From Brucella thiophenivorans (GTDB lineage: Bacteria > Pseudomonadota > Alphaproteobacteria > Rhizobiales > Rhizobiaceae), in assembly GCF_002252445.1 (NCBI RefSeq), contig NZ_NNRJ01000018.1, forward strand, positions 97,444-161,443: a DNA stretch of 64,000 nucleotides, written 5' to 3'. How positions within the stretch are numbered: the first letter of the stretch is position 1; every line of letters begins with the position of its first letter. The translations under genes were made by a program, and so were the position numbers. The notes beneath the pieces were generated by a model. That model worked only from the letters and a program-made list of their open reading frames with translations. It had not been told where the DNA came from and did no database searches. Positions 46,523-55,950 of the stretch are shown here, in pieces.

Positions 46523-47131
46523 ATGGGGAATAACAGAGATATGGAGCTAATGGCGGAAACGCTAGCAGATGTGCAGGAGCAGGGCTTCGATGACGTCACC
46601 TTGCCAAAGCATCTGCGCTCTGTCGCATCTCTTGGTCCCATCGTATCCTCTGCCCATCTCGCTGAAGGTGGGTCTCCCGGCATGTCGGAGGTCGAATACG
46701 GTCTTATTCTGGCATCACATGCTTTTTCACGCTGGATGGTGCGTTGCATGGCAGCGGCAGGTTTGCCGGGACTTTCACCAATCGAAGTTCTAATTCTGCA
46801 TTCCATCCGGCATCGTGATCGCGAAAAGAAGCTTGCCGACATTTGTCTGGTGCTTGACATCGAAGACACGCATATCGCCACATATGCTATTCGCAAGCTG
46901 GAAAAAGCCGGGCTTCTGACGACAGGTAAGGCGTCCAAGGAAAAGACGGTCAAAATCACCGAGAAGGGTGCAGAGGCTTGCGCGCGTTATCGTGAAATTC
47001 GCGAACGGCTGCTTGTCGAATCCACGGCGAATGCACGCCCTTCAGAAGAAACGCTTTCGGAAGTTGCTGCATTGCTGCGCTTCATGTCCGGTGCATTCAA
47101 TCAGGCCACGCGGTCTGCCATTACCCTGTAA
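46523..47131 (+). CDS. MarR-like winged-helix transcriptional regulator
   Basis: 202 residues. The core DNA-binding domain at about 90-165 reads LSPIEVLILHSIRHRDREKKLADICLVLDI, DTHIATYAIRKLEKAGLLTT, then the wing KEKTVKITEKG. The N-terminal 60 residues are an extension beyond ordinary MarR length. It is 14 bases upstream of the ATPase gene of a peptide transporter operon, and so is its probable regulator, with a palindrome in its own promoter. Confidence 0.85.
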   Translation: MGNNRDMELMAETLADVQEQGFDDVTLPKHLRSVASLGPIVSSAHLAEGGSPGMSEVEYGLILASHAFSRWMVRCMAAAGLPGLSPIEVLILHSIRHRDREKKLADICLVLDIEDTHIATYAIRKLEKAGLLTTGKASKEKTVKITEKGAEACARYREIRERLLVESTANARPSEETLSEVAALLRFMSGAFNQATRSAITL

Positions 47132-47144
47132 GAGAGTTAGAAGT

Positions 47145-48977
47145 TTGAGTGGAACGGTGCGAAAGCCTCTTCTGAATATCGAGAATCTGAGTGTTGAATT
47201 CGGTTCCAATCGCGTTGTCGATGATCTGAGTTTCTCCGTGTCGCCGGGTCGTACGCTGGCGGTTGTCGGTGAATCCGGCTCAGGAAAGTCGATCACGTCG
47301 CTTTCGATCATGCGTCTTGCTGATGTGAGTGGTGCAAAATTTCCCACCGGACGCATTCTGTTCAACGGCCCTGACGGTGAGCGTGATCTGCTGAAGGCTG
47401 ATCAGAAAACCATGCGCGGCATTCGCGGCAAAGACATTGCGATGATCTTTCAGGAGCCGATGACATCGCTCAATCCGGTCTTCACCATCGGCAATCAGCT
47501 TTCAGAAGTCCTGATGCTGCATGAAGGCTTGTCGAAAACGGCTTCACTTGCAGAGGGCAAGCGCCTTTTAGAAATGGTGCGTCTGCCGGATGCCGAAGGA
47601 CTGCTTAAGCGTTATCCGCACCAGCTTTCGGGCGGTATGCGCCAGCGGGTGATGATTGCCATGGCACTTGCCTGCCGTCCAAAACTTCTGATCGCCGACG
47701 AGCCAACGACTGCACTCGACGTAACCATTCAAGCGCAGATCCTTCACATTATTAAGGATTTGCAGAAAGAGCTTGAAATGGCTGTGATTTTCATCACGCA
47801 TGATATGGGCGTGGTGGCAGAAATGGCGGATGATGTCGTCGTCATGTGGAAGGGCAAAAAGGTAGAAGAAGGCCCGGTTGGTCGTATTTTCGAGGCACCA
47901 CAGCATCCTTATACGCAGACTCTTTTGTCATCGGTCCCTAAACTCGGCAGTATGACGGGAGAGGCTTTCCCCAAGCGCATGCCGGTTATGATGATGCGCG
48001 ATGGCGTGCCGGTTCTCTCCGGGGAAGAACGCATTCAGGATACAGCATGTTATAGTGAAAAACCGCTGCTTGCGGTCGATGATCTTTATGTGCGCTTTCC
48101 AATCAAGAAGAATATTTTTGGCAAAGTCACCCATGTCTGCAATGCAGTCTCGAAGGTCGCATTTGACATTTATCCGGGTGAAACGCTGGCGCTAGTAGGT
48201 GAATCCGGCTCAGGTAAATCGACCATTGGCCGTACGATCCAACAGCTTCAATCGCCGCTTTCCGGCGATATTCGCTTTAACGGCAAAGCCTATTCGCAGA
48301 TGAGTTCTTCCGAGCGCTATAAGATGCGCCGCGAAGTGCAATATATCTTTCAGGACCCGTTTGCCTCGCTTGACCCGCGTAAGACTGTCGGCTTCTCCAT
48401 TGCAGAACCGATCCGTACCCATGGTCTTCTTGACAACAACAAAGCGATCAATGCGCGTGTGGCAGAACTGCTTGAGCGTGTGGGCCTTGGCCCGGAACAT
48501 GCTTCGCGTTATCCGCATGAGTTTTCGGGCGGTCAGCGCCAGCGCATCTGCATTGCACGCGCGCTTGCTTCAAAACCGAAACTGATTATCGCCGATGAGG
48601 CGTTGTCGGCGCTGGATGTTTCCATTCAAGCGCAGGTAATCAACCTGTTTATGGATCTTCAGAAAGAGCAGGGCCTAGCCTATCTCTTCATTAGCCATGA
48701 TATGGCTGTGGTTGAAAAGATGAGCCATCGCGTCGCGGTACTTTATCTTGGTCAGATCATGGAACTCGGTTCGCGTCGGCAGGTGTTTGAAACGCCGTCG
48801 CATCCCTATACGCAGCGCTTGTTGTCAGCTGTGCCGGTTGCCGATCCATCGGCGCGGACTGAGCGCACAGCGCTCGAAGGTGAAATTCCGAGCACGACAC
48901 GCCGGATCGATGACAAGCCAATCATCTACAATCACCGCGAGATTTCATCAGGCCATTTCGTTGCCGAAAGCGCCTGA
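47145..48977 (+). CDS. Peptide ABC ATPase, fused DppD-DppF type
   Basis: About 610 residues with two nucleotide-binding domains: Walker A GESGSGKS (both halves), signatures [14 protein letters not shown] and [14 protein letters not shown], Walker [13 protein letters not shown] and [12 protein letters not shown], and switch regions FITHDMGVV and [10 protein letters not shown] linker of about 50 residues (around 290-340) separates them. TTG 47145 (MSGTVRK) is the proposed start because it follows the MarR stop by 13 bases; a GTG at 47157 is also possible. Confidence 0.88.
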   Translation: MSGTVRKPLLNIENLSVEFGSNRVVDDLSFSVSPGRTLAVVGESGSGKSITSLSIMRLADVSGAKFPTGRILFNGPDGERDLLKADQKTMRGIRGKDIAMIFQEPMTSLNPVFTIGNQLSEVLMLHEGLSKTASLAEGKRLLEMVRLPDAEGLLKRYPHQLSGGMRQRVMIAMALACRPKLLIADEPTTALDVTIQAQILHIIKDLQKELEMAVIFITHDMGVVAEMADDVVVMWKGKKVEEGPVGRIFEAPQHPYTQTLLSSVPKLGSMTGEAFPKRMPVMMMRDGVPVLSGEERIQDTACYSEKPLLAVDDLYVRFPIKKNIFGKVTHVCNAVSKVAFDIYPGETLALVGESGSGKSTIGRTIQQLQSPLSGDIRFNGKAYSQMSSSERYKMRREVQYIFQDPFASLDPRKTVGFSIAEPIRTHGLLDNNKAINARVAELLERVGLGPEHASRYPHEFSGGQRQRICIARALASKPKLIIADEALSALDVSIQAQVINLFMDLQKEQGLAYLFISHDMAVVEKMSHRVAVLYLGQIMELGSRRQVFETPSHPYTQRLLSAVPVADPSARTERTALEGEIPSTTRRIDDKPIIYNHREISSGHFVAESA

Positions 48978-49013
48978 TTTCTTAAACTTAAATGAAACCC
49001 AAAGGGGAAAATA

Positions 49014-50543
49014 ATGATAAAGAAAGCACTGAAAGCCGCTCTTTTGGCTTCCGCTCTTTCGGCGGCTGTAATTGCGTCGGCTCCGGCTTTCGCCGCTGGA
49101 AAGCTTACCGTTTCGTCGCCACAGGATCCAGGAAGCTGGGACCCGATAGATACGTTCCTCGTCAACTGGGCTTCAGTCGCAACCAATATTTTTGACGGTT
49201 TGGTCTATCGTGGCCCTGATCTGAAAATCGCTCCAGCACTGGCTACTTCGTGGGAGGAACTGGATGAAGGCAAGCGTATTCGCTTCAACCTGCGTGAAGG
49301 CGTGAAGTTCCACGATGGTGAGCCATTCAATGCAGAAGCCGTGAAGTTCACCTTTGACCGTTTGCTGGGTGAGGAAGGCGCGAAAGGTCCGCAGCGTTCC
49401 AACTATATCGCCATTGAGAAGGTCGAAGTCATTGATGACAAGACGGTCGATTTTCACTTGAAGACGCCTGATCCGGTATTGATCACTAAGCTTGCAGGCT
49501 ATGGCGCAATGATTGTGCCGCCGAAATATCTCGCTGAGAAAGGCGAGGATTATTTCAACACGCACCCGGTTGGCACCGGCCCGTTCAAATTTGTTTCATA
49601 TGAGCCAAAGGTCAATATTCAGCTTGAAGCTTTTGCTGATCACTGGGGTGGCGCACCGAAGATTTCGGAACTCGAATATCGCTTTATCACAGAGCCTTCT
49701 ACTGCGGTTGCTGAACTTCAGGCTGGCCGTGTTGATCTCGTCATTCCGCCCACCATTCCAATCGGCATGATCCCTACGATTGAAAGCGATGCAAATCTGG
49801 AGTTGGTTACAACGGCGGGTCCAACTGTCGATGCGTTGCGCTTTAACACGCGCGATGGCATCACAAAGGATGAGCGCGTACGCAGAGCGCTGATTATGGC
49901 TGTTGATCGCGACGCGATCATCCAGTCGATCCTCGCCGGTCAGGCGGAGCCAATTGCCAGCTTCCAGGGCGCTTTGTCATTTGGCTATGATCCTGAACTC
50001 AAGCCACTGCCTTATGACCCGGAACAGGCCAAGAAGCTCCTCGAAGAAGCAGGTGTTCAGCCCGGCGCAACGGTGCAGATTGACGTTCGTGGTAATGATG
50101 CGACCTTCAATGAAGTGACACAGGCTGTTGCAAGCTTCCTGCAGATGGTCGGCATCAATGCAACCATCAAGCCATATGACGTGAACGTGCTCCTGAACGA
50201 TGTCATTCCACAGGGTAAAACCGGCGCTATGTTCCAGCAGAAATGGGGCGGCTGGACGTTCGATTACGACAACACCGCTTACTCGATGTATCATTCGGGT
50301 GAGAAGTGGAACCCGTATGAAAAAGACGAACAGCTCGACAAGATGCTCGAAGCTCAGCGTTCTGTTCTCGACCGTGGTGAACGCGAGAAGCTGCTACAGG
50401 AAATTGCAAAGTACGCGGCTGATAAAGCCTATGAAATGCCGCTTTACAGCTCCAAGGCGATTTATGGCATGAACAAGCGCGTTAAAAACTTTGTGCCTGC
50501 ACCGGATAACCGCCTGCGCTTCACAGACGTAACTGTAGAATAG
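49014..50543 (+). CDS. Peptide-type ABC substrate-binding protein (family 5)
   Basis: 509 residues: signal peptide (cleavage near AFA/AGKL), then an SBP_bac_5 fold. FDGLVYRGPDLKIAPALATSWE, FNLREGVKFHDGEPFNAEAVKFTFDRLL and HPVGTGPFKFVSYEP are the family blocks. ATG 49014 follows AAAGGGG. It should deliver a peptide-like ligand that the M14 enzyme at the operon end then cleaves. A perfect hairpin follows the gene. Confidence 0.9.
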   Translation: MIKKALKAALLASALSAAVIASAPAFAAGKLTVSSPQDPGSWDPIDTFLVNWASVATNIFDGLVYRGPDLKIAPALATSWEELDEGKRIRFNLREGVKFHDGEPFNAEAVKFTFDRLLGEEGAKGPQRSNYIAIEKVEVIDDKTVDFHLKTPDPVLITKLAGYGAMIVPPKYLAEKGEDYFNTHPVGTGPFKFVSYEPKVNIQLEAFADHWGGAPKISELEYRFITEPSTAVAELQAGRVDLVIPPTIPIGMIPTIESDANLELVTTAGPTVDALRFNTRDGITKDERVRRALIMAVDRDAIIQSILAGQAEPIASFQGALSFGYDPELKPLPYDPEQAKKLLEEAGVQPGATVQIDVRGNDATFNEVTQAVASFLQMVGINATIKPYDVNVLLNDVIPQGKTGAMFQQKWGGWTFDYDNTAYSMYHSGEKWNPYEKDEQLDKMLEAQRSVLDRGEREKLLQEIAKYAADKAYEMPLYSSKAIYGMNKRVKNFVPAPDNRLRFTDVTVE

Positions 50544-50555
50544 TCAAAACTGATA

Positions 50556-50580
50556 CGGCAAGCCGGTCAACGGCTTGCCG
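50556..50580 (+). terminator. Stem-loop after binding-protein gene
   Basis: CGGCAAGCCG GTCAA CGGCTTGCCG is a perfect 10-base stem, 12 bases after the binding-protein stop, without a T tract. Probably an attenuating or mRNA-stabilising hairpin before the permeases. Confidence 0.6.
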
Positions 50581-50601
50581 CTGCATTTCGGAGGCGCTCT
50601 G

Positions 50602-51525
50602 GTGGCCGGATTTCTTATAAAACGAATTTTGCAAGCGTTGTTCGTGCTGATTGCGATGACGTTGCTCGTCGCATATGCGATCCGCCTGACGGGCGATCCG
50701 GCACTGATGCTGACGCAGGGTGCAGGCAGTATCACGGAAGCTGATCTTGAGCGTATCCGCGAAGGTCTTGGCCTCAATCAGCCTTTCCTCGTTCAGTATT
50801 GGCAGTTCCTCAAAGGGCTGTTTACGCTTGATTTGGGGCGCAGCTTCCTTGGCGGCACACCGGTTTCCGTTTTGGTTGGTAAGGCGCTCCCTGCAACTCT
50901 GATGCTCGCTTTCGCTTCGCTGTTTATCTCAATTGTGATTTCTGTGCCGCTTGGCATCAAAGCTGCGGTTTCCCGTGGCAAATGGGCGGATCAGCTGATC
51001 CGCGTCTGCTCGCTGGTCGGTCTGTCTTTTCCGAATTTCTGGCTGGCGACCATGCTGGTCCTGCTTTTTGGTATTTCATTGCAATGGCTGCCGCCAAGCG
51101 GCATGAGTGGCTTTACAAGCTTCATCATGCCCGCCATGACGATGGGCATTATCCTGACAGCAACTAATGTGCGTCTGGTGCGCACTTCGATGCTCGAAAC
51201 GCTACAGTCCCAATATATTATGGTCGCGCGCGCCAAGGGGCTCAGCGAAAACAAGGTGCTCTACAAGCACGCTCTGCGCAATTGTGCCATTCCGCTGATT
51301 ACCTTTATTGGCCTTCAGTTTGGCGGGCTTCTGGGCGGCATCGTAGTCATTGAAAAGGTGTTTAACTGGCCGGGCATGGGTACGCTTGCTTTTGATGCTG
51401 TCGGTGGTCGTGATTACCCGGTTCTTCAGGCTACAATCGCTATTCTTTCCATGCTGATTATCGGCGTCAATCTTCTGGTAGACATTGCCTATGGCCTTGT
51501 CGATCCGCGTATCCGGACGGAGTAG
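50602..51525 (+). CDS. Peptide ABC permease, DppB-like
   Basis: About 307 residues and six helices. GFLIKRILQALFVLIAM at the start, RLTGDPALM, and the EAA loop MVARAKGLSENKVLYKHALRN identify a DppB/OppB permease. The GTG start at 50602 is chosen because GGAGG lies seven bases upstream; no ATG fits. Confidence 0.9.
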   Translation: MAGFLIKRILQALFVLIAMTLLVAYAIRLTGDPALMLTQGAGSITEADLERIREGLGLNQPFLVQYWQFLKGLFTLDLGRSFLGGTPVSVLVGKALPATLMLAFASLFISIVISVPLGIKAAVSRGKWADQLIRVCSLVGLSFPNFWLATMLVLLFGISLQWLPPSGMSGFTSFIMPAMTMGIILTATNVRLVRTSMLETLQSQYIMVARAKGLSENKVLYKHALRNCAIPLITFIGLQFGGLLGGIVVIEKVFNWPGMGTLAFDAVGGRDYPVLQATIAILSMLIIGVNLLVDIAYGLVDPRIRTE

Positions 51526-51529
51526 AACA

Positions 51530-52396
51530 ATGGCTACACAAGCGATTAAAAAGACTTCGAGCCTCCGGCTTTCACGCTTTGCAAGCATGGAATTCATTGT
51601 CGGATTTTTGCTGACAGGCGGTATTTGCTTTGCGGTCATCTTCTCCGGTTATCTCTTCCCCGCAGGTGCGAACAAGGTCGATCTTCTGGCGCGACTGACG
51701 CCGCCATTCGTTAATCCGGCACATATTTTCGGTACTGATCCGCTCGGCCGCGATGTGCTGGCTCGGGTCATTATCGGCGGTAAGATTTCGCTTTTCGTCG
51801 GCTTTGTTTCGGTCATAGGTTCGGTGGTTATCGGAACAATTATGGGATTGGTGGCAGGCTATTATCGCGGCTTCTGGGACATGGCGCTGATGCGCTTTGT
51901 CGATGTGCAGCTTGCAATGCCGTTCATTCTGCTTGCGATTACCTTCATGGCTATTCTTGGTGGTGGACTGGTCAACACGATCATCCTGCTGATCGTGTCG
52001 CAATGCGTGCAATATGCGCGACTGGTGCGGGGCTCTGTGCTTTCGCTGCGTGAGCGCGAGTTTATCCTCTCAGCTCGCTCGATCGGCGTTAAAGACTGGC
52101 GTATTATCTTCCAGCATCTGTTGCCGAACCTGATGGGGCCAGTCATCGTTTTGATGACGCTGAATGTTGCCAACAACATTCTGCTTGAATCCAGTCTGAC
52201 CTTCCTTGGATTTGGTATCGATTCAACCATTCCAAGCTGGGGCGGAATGCTGGCTGATGGCCGCACCTACCTCCAGACTGCATGGTGGGTCAGCCTTTTC
52301 CCAGGTCTTGCTATCCTTTTCACTGTACTTGGTCTCAATCTTCTCGGTGACTGGCTGCGCGACAGCCTTGATCCAACTGGCAGGACTTCGCGATGA
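51530..52396 (+). CDS. Peptide ABC permease, DppC-like
   Basis: 288 residues. LARLTPPFVNPAHIFGTDPLGRDVLARVIIGG is the typical DppC periplasmic segment, and the EAA loop is LSARSIGVKDWRIIFQHLLPN. ATG 51530 follows GGACGGAG and lies four bases after the preceding stop. The stop overlaps the M14 gene start (ATGA). Confidence 0.92.
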   Translation: MATQAIKKTSSLRLSRFASMEFIVGFLLTGGICFAVIFSGYLFPAGANKVDLLARLTPPFVNPAHIFGTDPLGRDVLARVIIGGKISLFVGFVSVIGSVVIGTIMGLVAGYYRGFWDMALMRFVDVQLAMPFILLAITFMAILGGGLVNTIILLIVSQCVQYARLVRGSVLSLREREFILSARSIGVKDWRIIFQHLLPNLMGPVIVLMTLNVANNILLESSLTFLGFGIDSTIPSWGGMLADGRTYLQTAWWVSLFPGLAILFTVLGLNLLGDWLRDSLDPTGRTSR

Positions 52397-54138
52397 GCTT
52401 GGTTTTTGAAAAGACATATCCGCGTTCAATCGAAGTCATCATTGATCGCTTCTCAAAGCCAGAAATGCGTGGCGCGAAATTAGAAGCCTGGCTGTTCGAT
52501 GATCAGCCAAGCCGCTATGCTGCGGAAGTGAAGCTACGTGAAGCGGGCATCGATGCGCATCTGCGTTCGGCCTATAAGCCGCTTCTACACTTCTTCCTTG
52601 AAGAGGTGGACGGTGCTGCACTCAAGGCTGCAACCATTCGCTATCCGCGCCATGATAATTGCGTCGAGAACCGCTTTTTGCTGGAAACCTATCCGCTGTC
52701 AGCACTTCTGCCTGAGGCGAAGATCAGCTTCAGTGCATCCGGCAAGGATGATTTTTTCTATGAAGTCGATCTCACATTTGCCGATGGTCGCAATGAAAGC
52801 CACCGCGTCTTCGCACCTAATCGGGTGCATGAGGATTTCATTGGCGAAACGCTTGTCTCACCAACCGGCTGGCTGATCGTCGAACATGAAGGTCATGTCG
52901 AAAGCGTACGCTTTGAGACTGCTTATGAAAAGCTGTTTCACGATACGATTTTGACCATTGCCACCCATGACTGGGGCAGGGGCGAACCTTATTTCGAAGA
53001 GCTGAACATTTCGGTCAGCCTGCCGATTACAGATCGTCGCCTTCCTTTTGATGAGGAAGCACTGAGCCTGACTGAGGCTCTGCACGAGGATATCTATTTC
53101 TCGCTGCTTGAAGTCTTCCAGAAAAAGTCAGATCGCCCGGTCGGGGATCGGGGATTGCAGCCGGGCCAGATCGTGCCCGAAGTCCGCTTCCGCGATGCCA
53201 AACCTTTTGTGAAAGTGGAAACGCGTCCGCTTGCAACCGCCGATGCGCTGACTGCCGAGCAGGTTCTGGAAAAAGCGCAGGCGCCACTTTCGGCTGACCA
53301 GATCCGCCGTGAAATCGCAAAGCTCGGCGGCGAGGCTTTTCAAGCCAAAACCCGCTCAGGCCGAACGGTACATGCGACTTATGTTTCGGGCTATGAGACG
53401 CCGATGATGATCAGCGCCGGTCAACATGCCAATGAGACAACGGGCATCGTCGGTGCATTGCGGGCAGCCAGCCGACTTGCCGCGCGCGATGGCGGACATT
53501 TTACAATCTCCCCGCAAGAAAACCCCGACGGATATGAAATCCATAAGCGTCTGTGCGTTTTGCAGCCACATCATATGCATCATGCGGCGCGATACACTGC
53601 TTTGGGCGATGATCTCGAATATCGCACCGGCGAGGGGCTGTATGAGAAAGCGATCCGTGTAGAGGCAGAGGCGCGCACCGATGCGAAGCTGCATGTCAAT
53701 TTGCATGGCTATCCATCACATGAATGGACGCGACCGCTGTCGGGTTATGTGCCGCGTTCCTTTGCCATGTGGACGCTGCCAAAGGGCTTCTTCCTGATTA
53801 TTCGCCATCATGCGTCATGGGAGAAAGAAGCGGAACAGCTGATGGATCATGTGACCAGGCATCTTGGCGCCATTGATGGCCTTCTTGAGTACAACGATGC
53901 GCAGATCAGGCTTTTTGAGCAACATGCAGGCGAAACAGGTTTCCGCATTATCAACGGCTTCCCATGTCTTGTGGGTGTCGATGATCGCCACACCGTACCG
54001 TTGACACTGATCACCGAATATCCGGACGAAACCATCTATGGCGATGCTTTCGTCAAAGGTCATACGGCGCAGATGGAAACGGTTCTCTCGGCTTATGATG
54101 CCTTGCAGGTGCTTTTTCCAGGTGAGCCGGTTGCCTAG
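52393..54138 (+). CDS. M14-family zinc carboxypeptidase in peptide transporter operon
   Basis: 581 residues. The first ~300 are a beta-rich region I do not recognise; the M14 catalytic domain lies in about 325-560. Zinc ligands are H345 and E348 (GQHANET), with His434 or His438 (LHVNLHGYPSHEW) as the third. NPDGYE (377-382) is the family substrate-side motif, and a late Glu in LITEYPDET may be the catalytic base. No signal peptide, so it is cytoplasmic and acts after import. Translationally coupled to the DppC-like permease by ATGA. Its TAG stop is part of a repeat element. Confidence 0.85.
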   Translation: MSLVFEKTYPRSIEVIIDRFSKPEMRGAKLEAWLFDDQPSRYAAEVKLREAGIDAHLRSAYKPLLHFFLEEVDGAALKAATIRYPRHDNCVENRFLLETYPLSALLPEAKISFSASGKDDFFYEVDLTFADGRNESHRVFAPNRVHEDFIGETLVSPTGWLIVEHEGHVESVRFETAYEKLFHDTILTIATHDWGRGEPYFEELNISVSLPITDRRLPFDEEALSLTEALHEDIYFSLLEVFQKKSDRPVGDRGLQPGQIVPEVRFRDAKPFVKVETRPLATADALTAEQVLEKAQAPLSADQIRREIAKLGGEAFQAKTRSGRTVHATYVSGYETPMMISAGQHANETTGIVGALRAASRLAARDGGHFTISPQENPDGYEIHKRLCVLQPHHMHHAARYTALGDDLEYRTGEGLYEKAIRVEAEARTDAKLHVNLHGYPSHEWTRPLSGYVPRSFAMWTLPKGFFLIIRHHASWEKEAEQLMDHVTRHLGAIDGLLEYNDAQIRLFEQHAGETGFRIINGFPCLVGVDDRHTVPLTLITEYPDETIYGDAFVKGHTAQMETVLSAYDALQVLFPGEPVA

Positions 54139-54241
54139 AGCATAATTCCTTAAACTTTGATCAGTTTGAGTTAAAATTATGCTCAAATTTTAAAGTGTTA
54201 GAGCGACCTTTGTTCGCCCAAGAGGGTGCACGGTGCTCTAA
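54136..54241. repeat. 106-bp mosaic palindromic repeat
   Basis: TAGAGCATAATTCC (from 54136) pairs with AAAATTATGCTC (about 54174-54185). A second palindrome TTAGAGCGACC...GGTGCTCTAA (54198-54241) follows. Total length is 106 bases, the same as the element at 24952. The first TAG is the stop codon of the M14 gene and the last base touches the siderophore ATPase stop. Confidence 0.75.
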
Positions 54242-55000
54242 TCAGAGATAATAAATGCCAATGCGATTGCCGCCGATCATTTCGACGGCAATCTCCATCT
54301 CGTAAATATCGCGCAGAATATCCGGGCGAATAAGCACTTCCGGCGGTCCCTGATGCACGACCTTGCCCTTGCGCATGGCAACGATATGGTCGGAATAGCA
54401 CGACGCAAAATTGATGTCGTGCAGCACCAGAACAACCGTCTTGCCCAGTTCATCGGCTGCGCGCCTGAGCAGCTTCATCATTGATGCTGAATGCTTCATG
54501 TCGAGATTGTTAAGCGGCTCGTCGAGAAGCACATAATCGGTATTCTGGCATAAAACCATCGCCACAAAAGCGCGCTGGCGCTGTCCACCGGACAGTTCAT
54601 CCAGAAATCGCTCGCCAAGTTCTTCAAGACCGAGATAGCTGATTGCCTGATCCACATGGTTGAGGTCTTCGTGGGTCGGGCGGCCCTTAGAATGCGGATA
54701 CCGCCCGAAAGTCACCAGATCGCGCACGGTGAGGCGCGAGTTAATCGCATTATCCTGTCGCAGAATGGAAAGCCGTTTTGCAAGCACATCGCCCGATGTC
54801 GCGGAAACATCGAGACCGTCGACTGTGACGCGACCTTTATCCATCGGCAGCAAGCGGCTGACCATCGAAAGCAGCGTCGATTTTCCGGCACCATTGGGTC
54901 CGATGATCGAGGTAATGCCGCGTGCAGGCAATTGCAGCGTCACATCATCGACAACAATCGTATCGCTATAGGATTTGCTGACCTGGCTTATTTCAATCAA
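54242..55000 (-). CDS. Iron-siderophore ABC ATPase (FatE/YclP-like)
   Basis: 252 residues. Walker A GPNGAGKST, signature LSGGQRQRAFVAMVL, Walker B YVLLDEPLNNLDMKHS, switch His VLHDINFASCYSD. The DEPLNNLDM variant is characteristic of the FatE/VctC/YclP ATPases of catecholate or petrobactin/anguibactin-type siderophore importers. The start overlaps the permease stop by four bases. Last gene of the import operon. Confidence 0.9.
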   Translation of the reverse strand: MIEISQVSKSYSDTIVVDDVTLQLPARGITSIIGPNGAGKSTLLSMVSRLLPMDKGRVTVDGLDVSATSGDVLAKRLSILRQDNAINSRLTVRDLVTFGRYPHSKGRPTHEDLNHVDQAISYLGLEELGERFLDELSGGQRQRAFVAMVLCQNTDYVLLDEPLNNLDMKHSASMMKLLRRAADELGKTVVLVLHDINFASCYSDHIVAMRKGKVVHQGPPEVLIRPDILRDIYEMEIAVEMIGGNRIGIYYL

Positions 55001-55950
55001 CGTGCATTTCCCCTGACGAGAAGGATAATAAAGACGAGTCCGCCTAAAAACTCGATGATGACGCTTAGTGCCGTATTGAACGAAAAAACACGTTCAAGAA
55101 TGGTTTGTCCGCCGACAATGCAAAGGATCGCCAACAGAACCGCGATGTGCAATACGGTGCGATGCTTGGACGACCCGGCAATCATATAGGCGAGATTGGC
55201 GACAAGCAGGCCGAAGAAAGTAATTGGACCGACAAGCGCAGTTGATACGGAAACAAGGATCGTGACAATCAGCAGAATGCGATGCACCACGCGTTTATGA
55301 TCGACACCAAGATTGATAGCAGGATCACGACCCAGCGACAAAACATCGAAGACGTTTACAAAGCGCAGGCCATAAAGTGTGACAGCTGCCACGATGATTG
55401 CGGCAAGCAGCAGAATATCGGCATTGACGCTGTTGAAGCTTGCAAAAAAGCGGTCCTGAAGCACTGCAAATTCATTCGGATCAATCATGCGCTGCATGAG
55501 GTTCGAGAGGCTTCTGAAAAAAACGCCGAACACAATACCAACCAGCATGACGAGATGCAGTCCGCGTGCGGCACCCGAAAACAACCACGCATAAAGTGTG
55601 CTTGCAAAAACTACCATGATTGCGGTTTCAGCAAAAAAGCGAACATTGGGGCCAAGACCGTTGATATGAATTGCGCCAAAGGCAAATACGGCCAATGTCT
55701 GGATCAGGATATAAAGCGCATCAAAGCCCATGATGGATGGCGTGAGAATGCGGTTATTGGTGACGGTTTGGAAAAGCACTGTCGAGACAGCAATCGAATA
55801 GGCAACGAGCACCATGGCCGCGAGTTTTGTGCCACGAAAGCTCAATATGAATGACCAGCTTCCCTTTGCGCCCAGTGTCATGAAGGCGACACAGGAAATG
55901 AGGACCAGAATCGACAGACATGTGATGATAAGGTTCGAACGTTTAAGCAA
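54997..55950 (-). CDS. Iron-siderophore ABC permease (FatC/YclO-like)
   Basis: About 317 residues with eight to nine helices of the FecCD family. IMGFDALYILIQTL, LVGIVFGVFFRSLSNLMQRMIDP and ALVGPITFFGLLVANLAY are family blocks. The TTG start at 55950 is chosen because GGGGA lies seven bases upstream and it overlaps the preceding gene by eight bases. Forms a heterodimer with the permease encoded before it. Confidence 0.87.
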   Translation of the reverse strand: MLKRSNLIITCLSILVLISCVAFMTLGAKGSWSFILSFRGTKLAAMVLVAYSIAVSTVLFQTVTNNRILTPSIMGFDALYILIQTLAVFAFGAIHINGLGPNVRFFAETAIMVVFASTLYAWLFSGAARGLHLVMLVGIVFGVFFRSLSNLMQRMIDPNEFAVLQDRFFASFNSVNADILLLAAIIVAAVTLYGLRFVNVFDVLSLGRDPAINLGVDHKRVVHRILLIVTILVSVSTALVGPITFFGLLVANLAYMIAGSSKHRTVLHIAVLLAILCIVGGQTILERVFSFNTALSVIIEFLGGLVFIILLVRGNAR

